Assembly: GCA_900540045.1 (NCBI GenBank)
Contig: UQEF01000035.1
Coordinates: 1-27,394 of the forward strand
Length of the DNA: 27,394 nt
Source of the DNA: an uncultured Eubacteriales bacterium
GTDB lineage: Bacteria > Bacillota > Clostridia > Christensenellales > Aristaeellaceae
Reading direction: 5' to 3'
Part shown: positions 15,822 through 23,258 of the stretch, in pieces
Numbering within the stretch: the first letter of the stretch is position 1
Layout of the letters: each line of letters starts with the position of its first letter
Position numbers and translations under genes: made by a program
The notes under the pieces: generated by a model
Seen by the model: only the letters and a program-made list of their open reading frames with translations
The model's database searches: none
What the model was told of the DNA's origin: nothing

Positions 15822-17146
15822 ACATTCGTCTTTCGGACCACTTCACCTGCCGAAGGCTTCTGCGCTTCACATTGCCCTCCATCGTGATGATGATCTTTAC
15901 CTCTATCTATGGCGTGGTGGATGGCCTTTTCGTGTCCAATTTCGTGGGCAAGACGCCCTTTGCGGCGATCAACCTGATCATGCCGTTTCTGATGGCCTTC
16001 GGCGCGCTGGGCTTCATGATCGGCACGGGCGGGAGCGCGCTGGTGGCCAAAACCCTGGGAGAGGGAAAGCAAGATAAAGCCAACGCGCTGTTTTCCATGT
16101 TGATTGTGGTCACCCTGCTGACGGGCGCGCTGGTCGCGGCGGCGGGCATGCCGCTGCTGCGGCCCGCGGCACGGGCGCTGGGCGCGCAGGGGGCGATGCT
16201 GGAGGACTGTGTGCGCTACGGCGGCATTCTGCTGCCCGCCACGGGGGCATTCATGCTGCAAAACGTGTTCCAGAGCTTCTTTATCACCGCCGAGCGGCCG
16301 CGGCTGGGCCTGGCGGTTACGGTGGCGGCGGGGGTAACCAACATGGGGCTGGACGCGCTGTTCATCGCAGGGTTCGGATGGGGGCTGGAGGGCGCGGCGG
16401 TGGCCACAGTCATCAGCCAGCTGGTGGGAGGGGTGCTTCCGCTGGCGTACTTCCTGTCGTCCAATCAGAGCCTGCTGCGATTTTGCCGCCCTGCGTGGGA
16501 TCTGCGTGCGCTGGGCAGAGTATGCCTGAACGGCTCCTCCGAGCTGATGACCAACCTGTCGCTGTCGCTGGTCAACATGCTCTACAACTTCCAGCTCATC
16601 CGCCTGGCGGGGGAGGACGGCGTGGCCGCCTATGGGGTCATCATGTATGTCAACCTGATCTTTTTAGGCGTATTCATCGGCTATTCCATCGGCAGTGCGC
16701 CGGTCGTCAGCTATCACTTCGGGGCGGACAACCGCGCGGAGCTGCGCGGCCTGCTTCGCCGGAGCCTGGGCATCCTTGCGGTGATGAGCGTGACCATGAC
16801 GGTGCTGGCGGAGGCGCTGGCCTTGCCCCTGGCCCGCATCTTCGTGGGCTATGACGCGGCCCTGCTGGAGATGACGCGGCATGGCTTCATGCTCTATTCG
16901 CTGTCCTTCCTGTTCGCGGGCGGAGGCATTTTCGGCTCGGCGTTCTTTACCGCGCTGAACAACGGGGCGGTGTCTGCGCTGATCTCGTTCCTGCGGGCGC
17001 TGGTGTTCCAGATGGCGGCGGTGCTGCTTTTGCCCCGGCTTATGGGGCTGGACGGCGTGTGGCTGGCGGTGGTCGCGGCCGAGGCGCTGGCGGTGGCGGC
17101 GGCGGCAGCCTGCTTTGCGGCCAAGCGCAAAACCTACGGATACTAA
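15818..17146 (+). CDS. MATE-family efflux transporter
   Basis: A 442-residue inner-membrane protein with about 12 hydrophobic helices, the normal length for MATE (MepA/NorM-like) drug:cation antiporters. Family features are the early segment TLPSIVMMIFTSIYGVVDGLFVSNFVGKTPFAAINLIMPF, GTGGSALVAKTLGEGK, NVFQSFFITAERPRLGL and, in the second half, GYSIGSAPVVSYHFGADN. These pumps export cationic or amphiphilic compounds using Na+ or H+ gradients. ATG 15818 overlaps the marR stop and has GGAGGAAGG upstream; the longer frame to 15530 runs inside marR and is not used. A strong terminator follows. Confidence 0.93.
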   Translation: MNIRLSDHFTCRRLLRFTLPSIVMMIFTSIYGVVDGLFVSNFVGKTPFAAINLIMPFLMAFGALGFMIGTGGSALVAKTLGEGKQDKANALFSMLIVVTLLTGALVAAAGMPLLRPAARALGAQGAMLEDCVRYGGILLPATGAFMLQNVFQSFFITAERPRLGLAVTVAAGVTNMGLDALFIAGFGWGLEGAAVATVISQLVGGVLPLAYFLSSNQSLLRFCRPAWDLRALGRVCLNGSSELMTNLSLSLVNMLYNFQLIRLAGEDGVAAYGVIMYVNLIFLGVFIGYSIGSAPVVSYHFGADNRAELRGLLRRSLGILAVMSVTMTVLAEALALPLARIFVGYDAALLEMTRHGFMLYSLSFLFAGGGIFGSAFFTALNNGAVSALISFLRALVFQMAAVLLLPRLMGLDGVWLAVVAAEALAVAAAAACFAAKRKTYGY

Positions 17147-17151
17147 AAAAT

Positions 17152-17194
17152 GTCCCGGCGTTTCCATCAGAAAACGCCGGGACGGACTTTTTTT
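17152..17194. terminator. Bidirectional terminator
   Basis: GTCCCGGCGTTT (17152-17163) pairs with AAACGCCGGGAC (17172-17183), a 12-bp stem. Seven T's follow at 17188-17194 on plus, and an A-run at 17145-17150 serves minus. It ends both the MATE operon and the convergent murC operon. The DUF1653 gene stop (17193-17195) abuts it. Confidence 0.92.
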
Positions 17195-17414
17195 ATTCCT
17201 CCTCGCGCACCCAGGTAAAGCGCGGGCCGCAATAGCCGTCGCGCTCCACCCGCTCATCCCACATGGACAGCGGACGTACCCACACGGCACGGTCGCCGTA
17301 GAGCTGGCGGTAGACGGCCATGCGCTCCAGCGTTTCGGAGTGAATGGCGGTGCAGATCAGCTGGTAGAGGTTGCCCTTGAAATGCCGGTACACGCCCGGC
17401 CTGGGCCCGCTCAT
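17193..17414 (-). CDS. DUF1653 domain protein
   Basis: A 73-residue protein whose whole length is one DUF1653 domain: PGVYRHFKGNLYQLICTAIHSETLERMAVYRQLYGDRAVWVRPLSMWDERV. The family is widespread and of unknown function. ATG at 17414 overlaps the stop of the ABC-F gene (ATGA), so it is translationally coupled as last gene of the murC operon; the ATG six codons earlier lies inside the ABC-F gene. The stop falls at the terminator T-run. No signal peptide or catalytic motif is visible. Confidence 0.88.
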   Translation of the reverse strand: MSGPRPGVYRHFKGNLYQLICTAIHSETLERMAVYRQLYGDRAVWVRPLSMWDERVERDGYCGPRFTWVREEE

Positions 17415-19012
17415 GCGCGCCCCCGCTTCCACTGCAGGAAGTCCTCGAAGTTGCCCTCGTAATCCAGACAGCCGGGCTTGCCCAGGGGGAACTCGATGAT
17501 GCGGTTGGCGATCTCGTCGATGAACTGATGGTCGTGCGAGGCGAAGAACAGGTTGCCGGGATAGGCCTGCAGGCCGTTGGACAGCGCCGTGATGCTCTCC
17601 AGATCAAGGTGGTCGGTGGGCTGGTCCAGAATCAGGGCGTTGGCCTTGCTCATCATCAGGCGGCTGAGCATGCAGCGCACCTTTTCGCCGCCGGAGAGGA
17701 CCTTGGCGGGCTTGTAGACGTCGTCGCCGCTGAAGAGCATGCGGCCCAGGAAGCCGCGCAGATAGGTTTCGGTGGTGTCATGGGAGAACTGGCTGAGCCA
17801 TTCGATGAGCGTGCCGTCAAAGTCCTGGAAAAAGCGCGTGTTGTCCTTGGGGAAATAGCTCTGGGAGATCGTAACGCCCCAGCGGAAGTTGCCCTCGTCG
17901 GGGTTAAGCTCGCCCACCAGAATGCGGAACAGCGCCGTCGCGCCCGCCTCGTTGTCGCCCACAAAGGCGATCTTGTCGCCCTTTTTGACGGTGAAGCTGA
18001 CGTTGTCGAGCACCTTGACCCCGTCGATGGTCTTGCTGATGCCATCCACGAAGAGGATATCCTTGCCGGCCTCGCGCTCCGGCTCAAAGCCCACGAAGGG
18101 GTACTTGCGGCTGGAGGCGGGCATCTGCTCCAGCTGGATGGAGTCGAGCACCTTTTTGCGGCTGGTGGCCTGACGGCTCTTGGACTTGTTGGCGCTGAAA
18201 CGGCGGATGAACTCCTGCAGATCCTTGATCTTTTCCTCGCGCTTCTTATTCTGGTTGCGGATGAGCTGCTGCATGAGCGTGGAGGACTCGTACCAGAAAT
18301 CGTAGTTGCCGGCGTACATCTTGCACGTCTCGTGATCGACGTCCACGATGTTGGTGCACACGGCGTTGAGGAAGTGACGGTCATGGCTGACGACGATCAC
18401 GATGGCGTCGCAGTCCACCAGAAAGTCCTCCAGCCACTCGGTGCTCTCCACGTCCAGGCCGTTGGTGGGCTCGTCCAGCAGAATGATGTTGGGGTGGCCG
18501 AACAGCGCCTGTGCCAGCAGCACCTTCACCTTCTGGCGGCCGTCGAGGCTGGCCATCTGGGCGTAGTGCAGCTCGGTGGGGATGCCGATGCCGTTGAGAA
18601 GCTGGGCGGCCTCGGTCTCGGCGTCCCAGCCGTTCATCTCGGCAAACTCGCCCTCCAGCTCCGCCGCGCGCTCGCCGTCGGCGTCGCTGAAATCCGGCTT
18701 GGCATAGAGCGCGTCCTTTTCCTTCATGATGTCGTAGAGGCGGCGGTTGCCCATGATGACCGTATCCATCACGGGGAAGGCGTCGTACTTGAAGTGGTCC
18801 TGCTCCAGCACGCTCATGCGGTCCTCCTTGCGCATGGACACGCTGCCCGTGGTGGGCGCAAGCTCGCCGGAGATGATGCGCAGCAGCGTGGATTTGCCCG
18901 CGCCGTTGGCGCCGATGATGCCGTAGCAGTGGTCGGGCTGGAAGATGAGATCGACGTGCTTGTAGAGCAGATCGCCGGCAAACTGGAGGGAGATGTCGGT
19001 GAGGGTCAGCAT
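17411..19012 (-). CDS. ABC-F family ATPase, YbiT/YkpA type
   Basis: A 533-residue twin-ATPase of the ABC-F family, which acts on ribosomes rather than in transport. It matches YbiT/YkpA over its length (QFAGDLLYKHVDLIF, the linker RRFSANKSKSRQATSRKK at 271-288). Domain 1 has Walker A GANGAGKST (34-42), signature-position sequence LDGRQ (156-160) and Walker B D180/E181. Domain 2 has GDNEAGATA (352-360), so Ala358 replaces the Walker A lysine; signature LSGGE (439-443); and LDQPT with Gln464 replacing the catalytic glutamate. Thus the site built from Walker A1/B1 and signature 2 is complete, and the other is degenerate. The start overlaps the murC stop by 7 bases; GGAG-like sequence is weak, suggesting coupling. 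Confidence 0.92.
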   Translation of the reverse strand: MLTLTDISLQFAGDLLYKHVDLIFQPDHCYGIIGANGAGKSTLLRIISGELAPTTGSVSMRKEDRMSVLEQDHFKYDAFPVMDTVIMGNRRLYDIMKEKDALYAKPDFSDADGERAAELEGEFAEMNGWDAETEAAQLLNGIGIPTELHYAQMASLDGRQKVKVLLAQALFGHPNIILLDEPTNGLDVESTEWLEDFLVDCDAIVIVVSHDRHFLNAVCTNIVDVDHETCKMYAGNYDFWYESSTLMQQLIRNQNKKREEKIKDLQEFIRRFSANKSKSRQATSRKKVLDSIQLEQMPASSRKYPFVGFEPEREAGKDILFVDGISKTIDGVKVLDNVSFTVKKGDKIAFVGDNEAGATALFRILVGELNPDEGNFRWGVTISQSYFPKDNTRFFQDFDGTLIEWLSQFSHDTTETYLRGFLGRMLFSGDDVYKPAKVLSGGEKVRCMLSRLMMSKANALILDQPTDHLDLESITALSNGLQAYPGNLFFASHDHQFIDEIANRIIEFPLGKPGCLDYEGNFEDFLQWKRGRA

Positions 19013-20421
19013 TTGGCGTTTGTCTCCTTTGCTTGTTCGTGTTCCCAGATCTGGTCGTTGAGCTGGTTGATGTTGCCGCAGCCCATGGTGAGCACCAGGT
19101 CGCCGGGCTGCCAGTGGGCGCGGAGGTAGGCTTCGGTATCGTCGAAGGTCGGGGTGTGCACGGCATTGACGCCATGGGCGCGCATGCCCTCGACGATCTG
19201 GCTGGCCTTGATATCGCCGGGGTCCTTCTCGCGGGCGGCGTAGATGTCGGTGACCAGCGTGAAATCGGCGGCCTGGGTGCAGGTGAGGTAGTCGTCAAAG
19301 AGGCGCTTGACGCGGCTGTAGGTGTGCGGCTGCATCACGGCCCAGAGGCGGCCGTGCGGCTGGAGGCGGGCCACGGAGAGGACGTTGCGCATCTCGGTGG
19401 GGTTATGGCCGTAGTCGTGGTAGAGCTTGACGCCCTCCACCTCTCCGGTCAGCTCGAAGCGGCGGTGCGCGCCCTTGAACTCGTTCATGGCGTGGCAGGC
19501 CATGGCCATATCCGCGCCCTGGCTGTGGGCGCAGGCCAGCGCGGCCAGAGCGTTGTAGACCTGGAACTCGCCCGGCACCTGGAGCGTGATCTGACCCAGT
19601 ACATCGCCATGGAAGCACAGGCCGAAGGAGGCATGGCCGTATTCGTCATAGGTCAGGCGGCCCGGCGTATAGTCGCACCCCTCGCCCAGGCCGAAGGTGA
19701 GCCGCCGCACGGACAGCGCGGAGAACAGGCGCATGATGCGCGGGTCGTCGCCGTTGCCGATGGCGGCGCCGCCGGGGGGCAGGAGAGCGAGGAACTTGCC
19801 GAAGGTTTCCTCGATATGGTCGATGTCGCGGTAGAAATCGAGGTGGTCGGCGTCGATGTTGAGCACGACGGCCACGGTGGGGCGCAGGTGGAGGAAGCTG
19901 GCGTTGAACTCGCACGCCTCGGCCACAAACATGCCGCTCCTTCCGATGCGCGTGCTGCCGCCGATAAAGTCCAGCGAGCCTCCAATATGGATGGAGGGGT
20001 CCATGCCGCACTCCATGAGCACCTGGGAAAGCATGGAGGTGGTGGTGGTCTTTCCGTGTGCGCCGCACACGCCGATGGCGGTATCAAACCCCTCCATCAG
20101 CTGACCCAGCAGCGTGGCCCGCTCGATGGACGGCAGGCCCAGGCGTTCCAGCTCCACGCGCTCGGGGTTGTCGGGCAAAATGGCCACGGTGTAAACCACC
20201 AGATCCGCGCCGTGCACGTTTTCGGCGCGGTGGCCGATGGTGACGGGAATGTTCAGGTCGTCCCGCAGGTGGCGGGTGGTGTAGGTTTCCAGATTGTCCG
20301 ACCCGGAAACGATGTATCCCTTTTCCTTGAGCATCTGCGCCAGCCCGCTCATGCTGGAACCGCCGATGCCGATCATGTGGATGCGCTTGCCCTGATAATC
20401 CCGGATATGCGGTACGGTCAT
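19006..20421 (-). CDS. murC: UDP-N-acetylmuramate--L-alanine ligase
   Basis: A 471-residue cytoplasmic Mur ligase of normal length, which adds L-alanine to UDP-MurNAc with ATP in peptidoglycan synthesis. The N-terminal nucleotide-binding domain has HMIGIGGSSMSGLA (15-27). The ATP loop is GVCGAHGKTTTTSM (117-130). The central domain has EACEFNASFLHL and NIDADHLDFY, and the C-terminal domain has DYGHNPTEM and PHTYSRVKRLFDDY. Mpl-type recycling ligase is less likely given length and motifs. First gene of a murC/ABC-F/DUF1653 operon; its own promoter is at 20511-20540. The ribosome site (GGGTGA) is moderate. Confidence 0.93.
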   Translation of the reverse strand: MTVPHIRDYQGKRIHMIGIGGSSMSGLAQMLKEKGYIVSGSDNLETYTTRHLRDDLNIPVTIGHRAENVHGADLVVYTVAILPDNPERVELERLGLPSIERATLLGQLMEGFDTAIGVCGAHGKTTTTSMLSQVLMECGMDPSIHIGGSLDFIGGSTRIGRSGMFVAEACEFNASFLHLRPTVAVVLNIDADHLDFYRDIDHIEETFGKFLALLPPGGAAIGNGDDPRIMRLFSALSVRRLTFGLGEGCDYTPGRLTYDEYGHASFGLCFHGDVLGQITLQVPGEFQVYNALAALACAHSQGADMAMACHAMNEFKGAHRRFELTGEVEGVKLYHDYGHNPTEMRNVLSVARLQPHGRLWAVMQPHTYSRVKRLFDDYLTCTQAADFTLVTDIYAAREKDPGDIKASQIVEGMRAHGVNAVHTPTFDDTEAYLRAHWQPGDLVLTMGCGNINQLNDQIWEHEQAKETNAKC

Positions 20422-20510
20422 GCTTGTTCACCCGTTTCCTCAAATGGCGCGGCCCCGCTTCCTCCCGATTTTTCGGAGGCGGAAACACGCTTGCAAAATA
20501 TACCGATGAT

Positions 20511-20540
20511 ATTATACGCTGGAATGCGGGGAATAATCAA
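20511..20540 (-). promoter_or_regulatory. murC promoter
   Basis: On the minus strand, TTGATT (20535-20540), an 18-base spacer and a perfect TATAAT (20511-20516). The leader to murC is about 85 bases. Confidence 0.75.
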
Positions 20541-20664
20541 TAGGGAGAAGGGACGGGCGACGATTTTGCACGTTTTTTGCGCAAGGACGGCATTGCTGCA
20601 AGAATGAGGGGGCAGCAAAGGCGGATTTCCAAACAAACTTATCCCCGTCCCGCAAAGGCTGGAA

Positions 20665-20693
20665 TTGACAAGCATTCCACGCTGTGGTATAGT
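20665..20693 (+). promoter_or_regulatory. Transketolase promoter
   Basis: TTGACA (20665-20670), a 17-base spacer and TATAGT (20688-20693), a near-consensus housekeeping promoter. The leader to the ATG is about 80 bases and contains the palindrome TGACGTGTCA. Confidence 0.88.
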
Positions 20694-20781
20694 AAAGGGC
20701 GCGATTCTTTGACGTGTCACACAAGCAAATCCCCCCTCGCCAGGAGGGATAGGAACATCAGCATGGGAGGTACTGTGTAGT

Positions 20782-21594
20782 ATGGATACGCCAGCCCTTA
20801 AAAACATCTGTACCCAGGTGCGGCGCGATATCATCAACATGACGGCGAACGCGGGTTCCGGGCATCCGGGCGGCTCGCTTTCGGCGGTAGAGATGCTGGT
20901 GGCGCTGTACTTTGACGTGATGAACGTCGATCCGAAGAACCCCTCTGATCCGGCCAGGGACCGTCTGGTGCTCTCCAAGGGCCACGCAGCCCCCGCCCTC
21001 TACGGCGTGCTGGGGGAAAAGGGATACTTCAGCACCGAAGAGTTCAAGAATTTCCGCCAGCTGCACAGCATCCTCCAGGGTCATCCGGACGCCAAGAAAT
21101 GCCCGGGCGTGGACGCGTCTACGGGATCGCTGGGCCAGGGCATCTCGATCGCCGTGGGCATGGCGCTGGGCGCCAAGACCACGGGCAACCCCTGCCGCGT
21201 GTACACCATCTGCGGCGACGGCGAACTGCAGGAGGGCCTTGTGTGGGAGGCTTCCATGGCCGCGGCGCATTACGGCCTGGACAACCTGACCGTGCTGGTG
21301 GACAACAACGGCCTGCAGATCGACGGCAGCAACGATGAGGTGATGAGCCTGGGCGACCTGCACGCCAAGTTCACCTCCTTCGGCTACAACGTGATCGAGC
21401 TTGCGGACGGCAACGATATCGAGGCCGTGCTCGCGGCGCTGAAAATCCCTCCGATGAAGGGCAAGCCCACGCTGATTCTGTGCCATACGCACAAGGGCAA
21501 GGGCGTCAGCTTCATGGAAGATCAGGTGGGCTGGCATGGCAAGGCCCCCAACGAACAGCAGCGCGCCGAAGCGCTCAAAGAACTGGAGGGTTGA
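20782..21594 (+). CDS. Transketolase, N-terminal subunit
   Basis: A 270-residue subunit carrying the thiamine diphosphate site of transketolase, which moves two-carbon units in the non-oxidative pentose phosphate pathway. Motifs are NAGSGHPGGSLSAVE, LSKGHAAPALYGVL, TGSLGQGISIAVGMALGAK, and the ThDP/Mg2+ motif GDGELQEGLVWEA...VDNNGLQIDG. In Clostridia and some other groups transketolase is encoded as two adjacent genes; length and order fit. GGGAGG lies 12 bases before the ATG, longer than ideal. The partner gene starts 3 bases after the stop. Confidence 0.94.
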   Translation: MDTPALKNICTQVRRDIINMTANAGSGHPGGSLSAVEMLVALYFDVMNVDPKNPSDPARDRLVLSKGHAAPALYGVLGEKGYFSTEEFKNFRQLHSILQGHPDAKKCPGVDASTGSLGQGISIAVGMALGAKTTGNPCRVYTICGDGELQEGLVWEASMAAAHYGLDNLTVLVDNNGLQIDGSNDEVMSLGDLHAKFTSFGYNVIELADGNDIEAVLAALKIPPMKGKPTLILCHTHKGKGVSFMEDQVGWHGKAPNEQQRAEALKELEG

Positions 21595-21597
21595 ACC

Positions 21598-22515
21598 ATG
21601 AGTGAAACAAAAGCCACCCGCGCGGCCTATGGCGAGGCGCTGGTCAAGCTGGGCCATGAAAACGACAAGATTGTGGTGCTGGACGCGGACCTTTCCAACG
21701 CTACGATGACGATGAACTTTGCCAGGGAATTTCCAAACCGGCACTTTGATGTGGGCATTGCCGAGGCCAATATGGTGGATATGGCGGCCGGCATGTCCAC
21801 CATGGGGCTGATTCCGTTCTGCTCTACGTTTGCCGTGTTCGCCGGACGCAGCTACGACCAGATCCGCAACGGCGTATGCTATCCGCGCTTCAATGTCAAG
21901 CTGGCCTTCACCCATGCGGGCCTGAGCGTAGGCGAGGACGGCGGCAGCCATCAGGCCATTGAGGACATCGCCCTGATGCGCGTATTGCCCGGCATGACCG
22001 TGATCTGCCCCTGCGACGCCAACGAGACCTATCAGGCCGTGAAGGCCGCCGCCGAGATCAAGGGCCCGGTGTACCTGCGTCTGGCGCGCCTGGCCACGCC
22101 CGTGCTGGACCCCATGCCCTTTACCGTCGGCAAGGGCAATGTGCTGGCGGACGGCAGCGACGCGGTCATCTTCACCTGCGGCCTCATGGTCAGCGAGTGC
22201 CTCAAGGCGGCGGAGCTGCTCAAGGAAAAGGGCATGCATCCCGCCATCGTCAATCTGCATACCATCAAGCCTATCGACACCGAGCTGGTGCGCGCCTATG
22301 CGGCCAAGTGCAAGCGCGTTTACACGGTGGAGGAGCACTCCGTCATCGGCGGCCTGGGCGACGCCGTGGCCGACGTGCTGCTGAGCGGCGGCGTGGCGTG
22401 CAGCTTCCACAAGATCGGCGTGCAGGACCGCTTCGGCCAGTCCGGCAAAGCCATGGAAGTGCTGGCTGAATATGGCCTGACCGGCGCGCAGATCGCCAAG
22501 ACCATCGCTGGCTGA
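21598..22515 (+). CDS. Transketolase, C-terminal subunit
   Basis: A 305-residue partner carrying the pyrimidine-binding and C-terminal domains. Motifs are RAAYGEALVKL, VVLDADLSNATMTMNFAREFPNRHFDVGIAEANMVDMAAGMS (with the glutamate that activates ThDP in GIAEAN), FAGRSYDQIRNGVCY, THAGLSVGEDGGSHQAIEDIALMR, and the end YTVEEHSVIGGLGDAVADVL. It would assemble with the upstream subunit into an active heterotetramer. The gap of 3 bases implies coupled translation. A strong terminator follows, so this is a two-gene operon. DXP synthase is excluded by the split arrangement and motifs. Confidence 0.94.
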   Translation: MSETKATRAAYGEALVKLGHENDKIVVLDADLSNATMTMNFAREFPNRHFDVGIAEANMVDMAAGMSTMGLIPFCSTFAVFAGRSYDQIRNGVCYPRFNVKLAFTHAGLSVGEDGGSHQAIEDIALMRVLPGMTVICPCDANETYQAVKAAAEIKGPVYLRLARLATPVLDPMPFTVGKGNVLADGSDAVIFTCGLMVSECLKAAELLKEKGMHPAIVNLHTIKPIDTELVRAYAAKCKRVYTVEEHSVIGGLGDAVADVLLSGGVACSFHKIGVQDRFGQSGKAMEVLAEYGLTGAQIAKTIAG

Positions 22516-22528
22516 CAATTTCAAAGGG

Positions 22529-22559
22529 GCGGCGGAACGAAGGTTCCGCCGCTTTTTTT
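22529..22559 (+). terminator. Rho-independent terminator after transketolase
   Basis: GCGGCGGAAC (22529-22538) and GTTCCGCCGC (22543-22552) form a perfect 10-bp stem with a GAAG loop, followed by seven T's (22553-22559). Confidence 0.95.
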
Positions 22560-22742
22560 GATCGTCTCGAAGCAGATTCTGGAAACGGGCGGGGATGCGG
22601 CCGGGGCCGGATGCCGGAAAGGCGCGCGGGCTGCCATGAGGCGCCTAACGCGGCGCAGCCGGGAAGGCGTTCTCCAAGAAAGATACGCCGAGGGTTGGTT
22701 TTTGGCAGACGTGGACCGTCTAATCAGCAGGAGGTGACACGT

Positions 22743-23258
22743 ATGACGCAGCAGCGCCCGGACGAGAGACGGGCGGCGGAGCTAAGCCGTCTGATGGCGG
22801 CTTACGAAAAGGACATCCTCAAGCTGTGCTGCCTCTACCTGCGGGATGCCGGCATGGCGGAGGACGCGGCACAGGAAACGTTTTTCAAGGCGTACCGCGC
22901 ACTGGACCGCTTCCGGGGCGAGTGCGCGGACAAGACCTGGCTGGTGCGCATCGCCGTAAATACCTGCAAGGACATGCGCCGCGCGGCGTGGTTTCGCTTC
23001 GTGGACCGGCGCGTGACGCTGGACCGCCTGCCGGAACCCGCCACGCCGCCGGCGGCAGACAGCGTGCATCTGACGCTGGAGATCATGCGGCTGCCCGACC
23101 GGGAGCGCGACGCGGTGATTCTCTACTACTATCAGGGCATGACGCTTCGGGAGACGGCCAGGGCCCTGAACGTGAGCGATACGGCTGTGGCCAAGCGGCT
23201 CAGGCGGGCCTGCGAACGCCTGCATCTGATCTGGGAAGGAGGGGCGGACGATGCGTGA
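22743..23258 (+). CDS. ECF-type RNA polymerase sigma factor
   Basis: A 171-residue sigma-70 factor of the ECF class, with only regions 2 and 4. Region 2: LMAAYEKDILKLCCLYLRDAGMAEDAAQETFFKAYRALDRFRG...KTWLVRIAVNTCKDMRR. Region 4: LPDRERDAVILYYYQGMTLRETARALNVSDTAVAKRLRRACERL, the -35-reading helix-turn-helix. ATG 22743 has AGGAGGTGA upstream; the longer frame from 22611 runs through non-coding sequence. The gene overlaps the next by 8 bases (ATGCGTGA), so the factor is made together with a membrane protein that is likely its anti-sigma partner. Regulon and own promoter were not identified. Confidence 0.92.
   Translation: MTQQRPDERRAAELSRLMAAYEKDILKLCCLYLRDAGMAEDAAQETFFKAYRALDRFRGECADKTWLVRIAVNTCKDMRRAAWFRFVDRRVTLDRLPEPATPPAADSVHLTLEIMRLPDRERDAVILYYYQGMTLRETARALNVSDTAVAKRLRRACERLHLIWEGGADDA

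Larger units (their letters stand above)
20422..20781. other. Divergent intergenic region, murC / transketolase
   Basis: These 360 bases hold the murC promoter (20511-20540, minus), the transketolase promoter (20665-20693, plus), a small palindrome TGACGTGTCA (20710-20719) near the transketolase start of transcription and a weak 5-bp hairpin (20734-20748). Nothing else was recognised between 20541 and 20664. Confidence 0.7.

Noticed and set aside
17528..19129. 533-codon plus-strand open frame
   Set aside because: It is antisense to the YbiT-type ABC-F gene and shows no domain.
20758..22524. 588-codon minus-strand open frame
   Set aside because: It mirrors both transketolase subunits, which are clear by motif.
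22695..22724. TTGGTT-18-TCTAAT as sigma-gene promoter
   Set aside because: Transcription would start inside the ribosome site only about 12 bases before the ATG. The AGACG-N5-CGTCT repeat nearby is too short to call.
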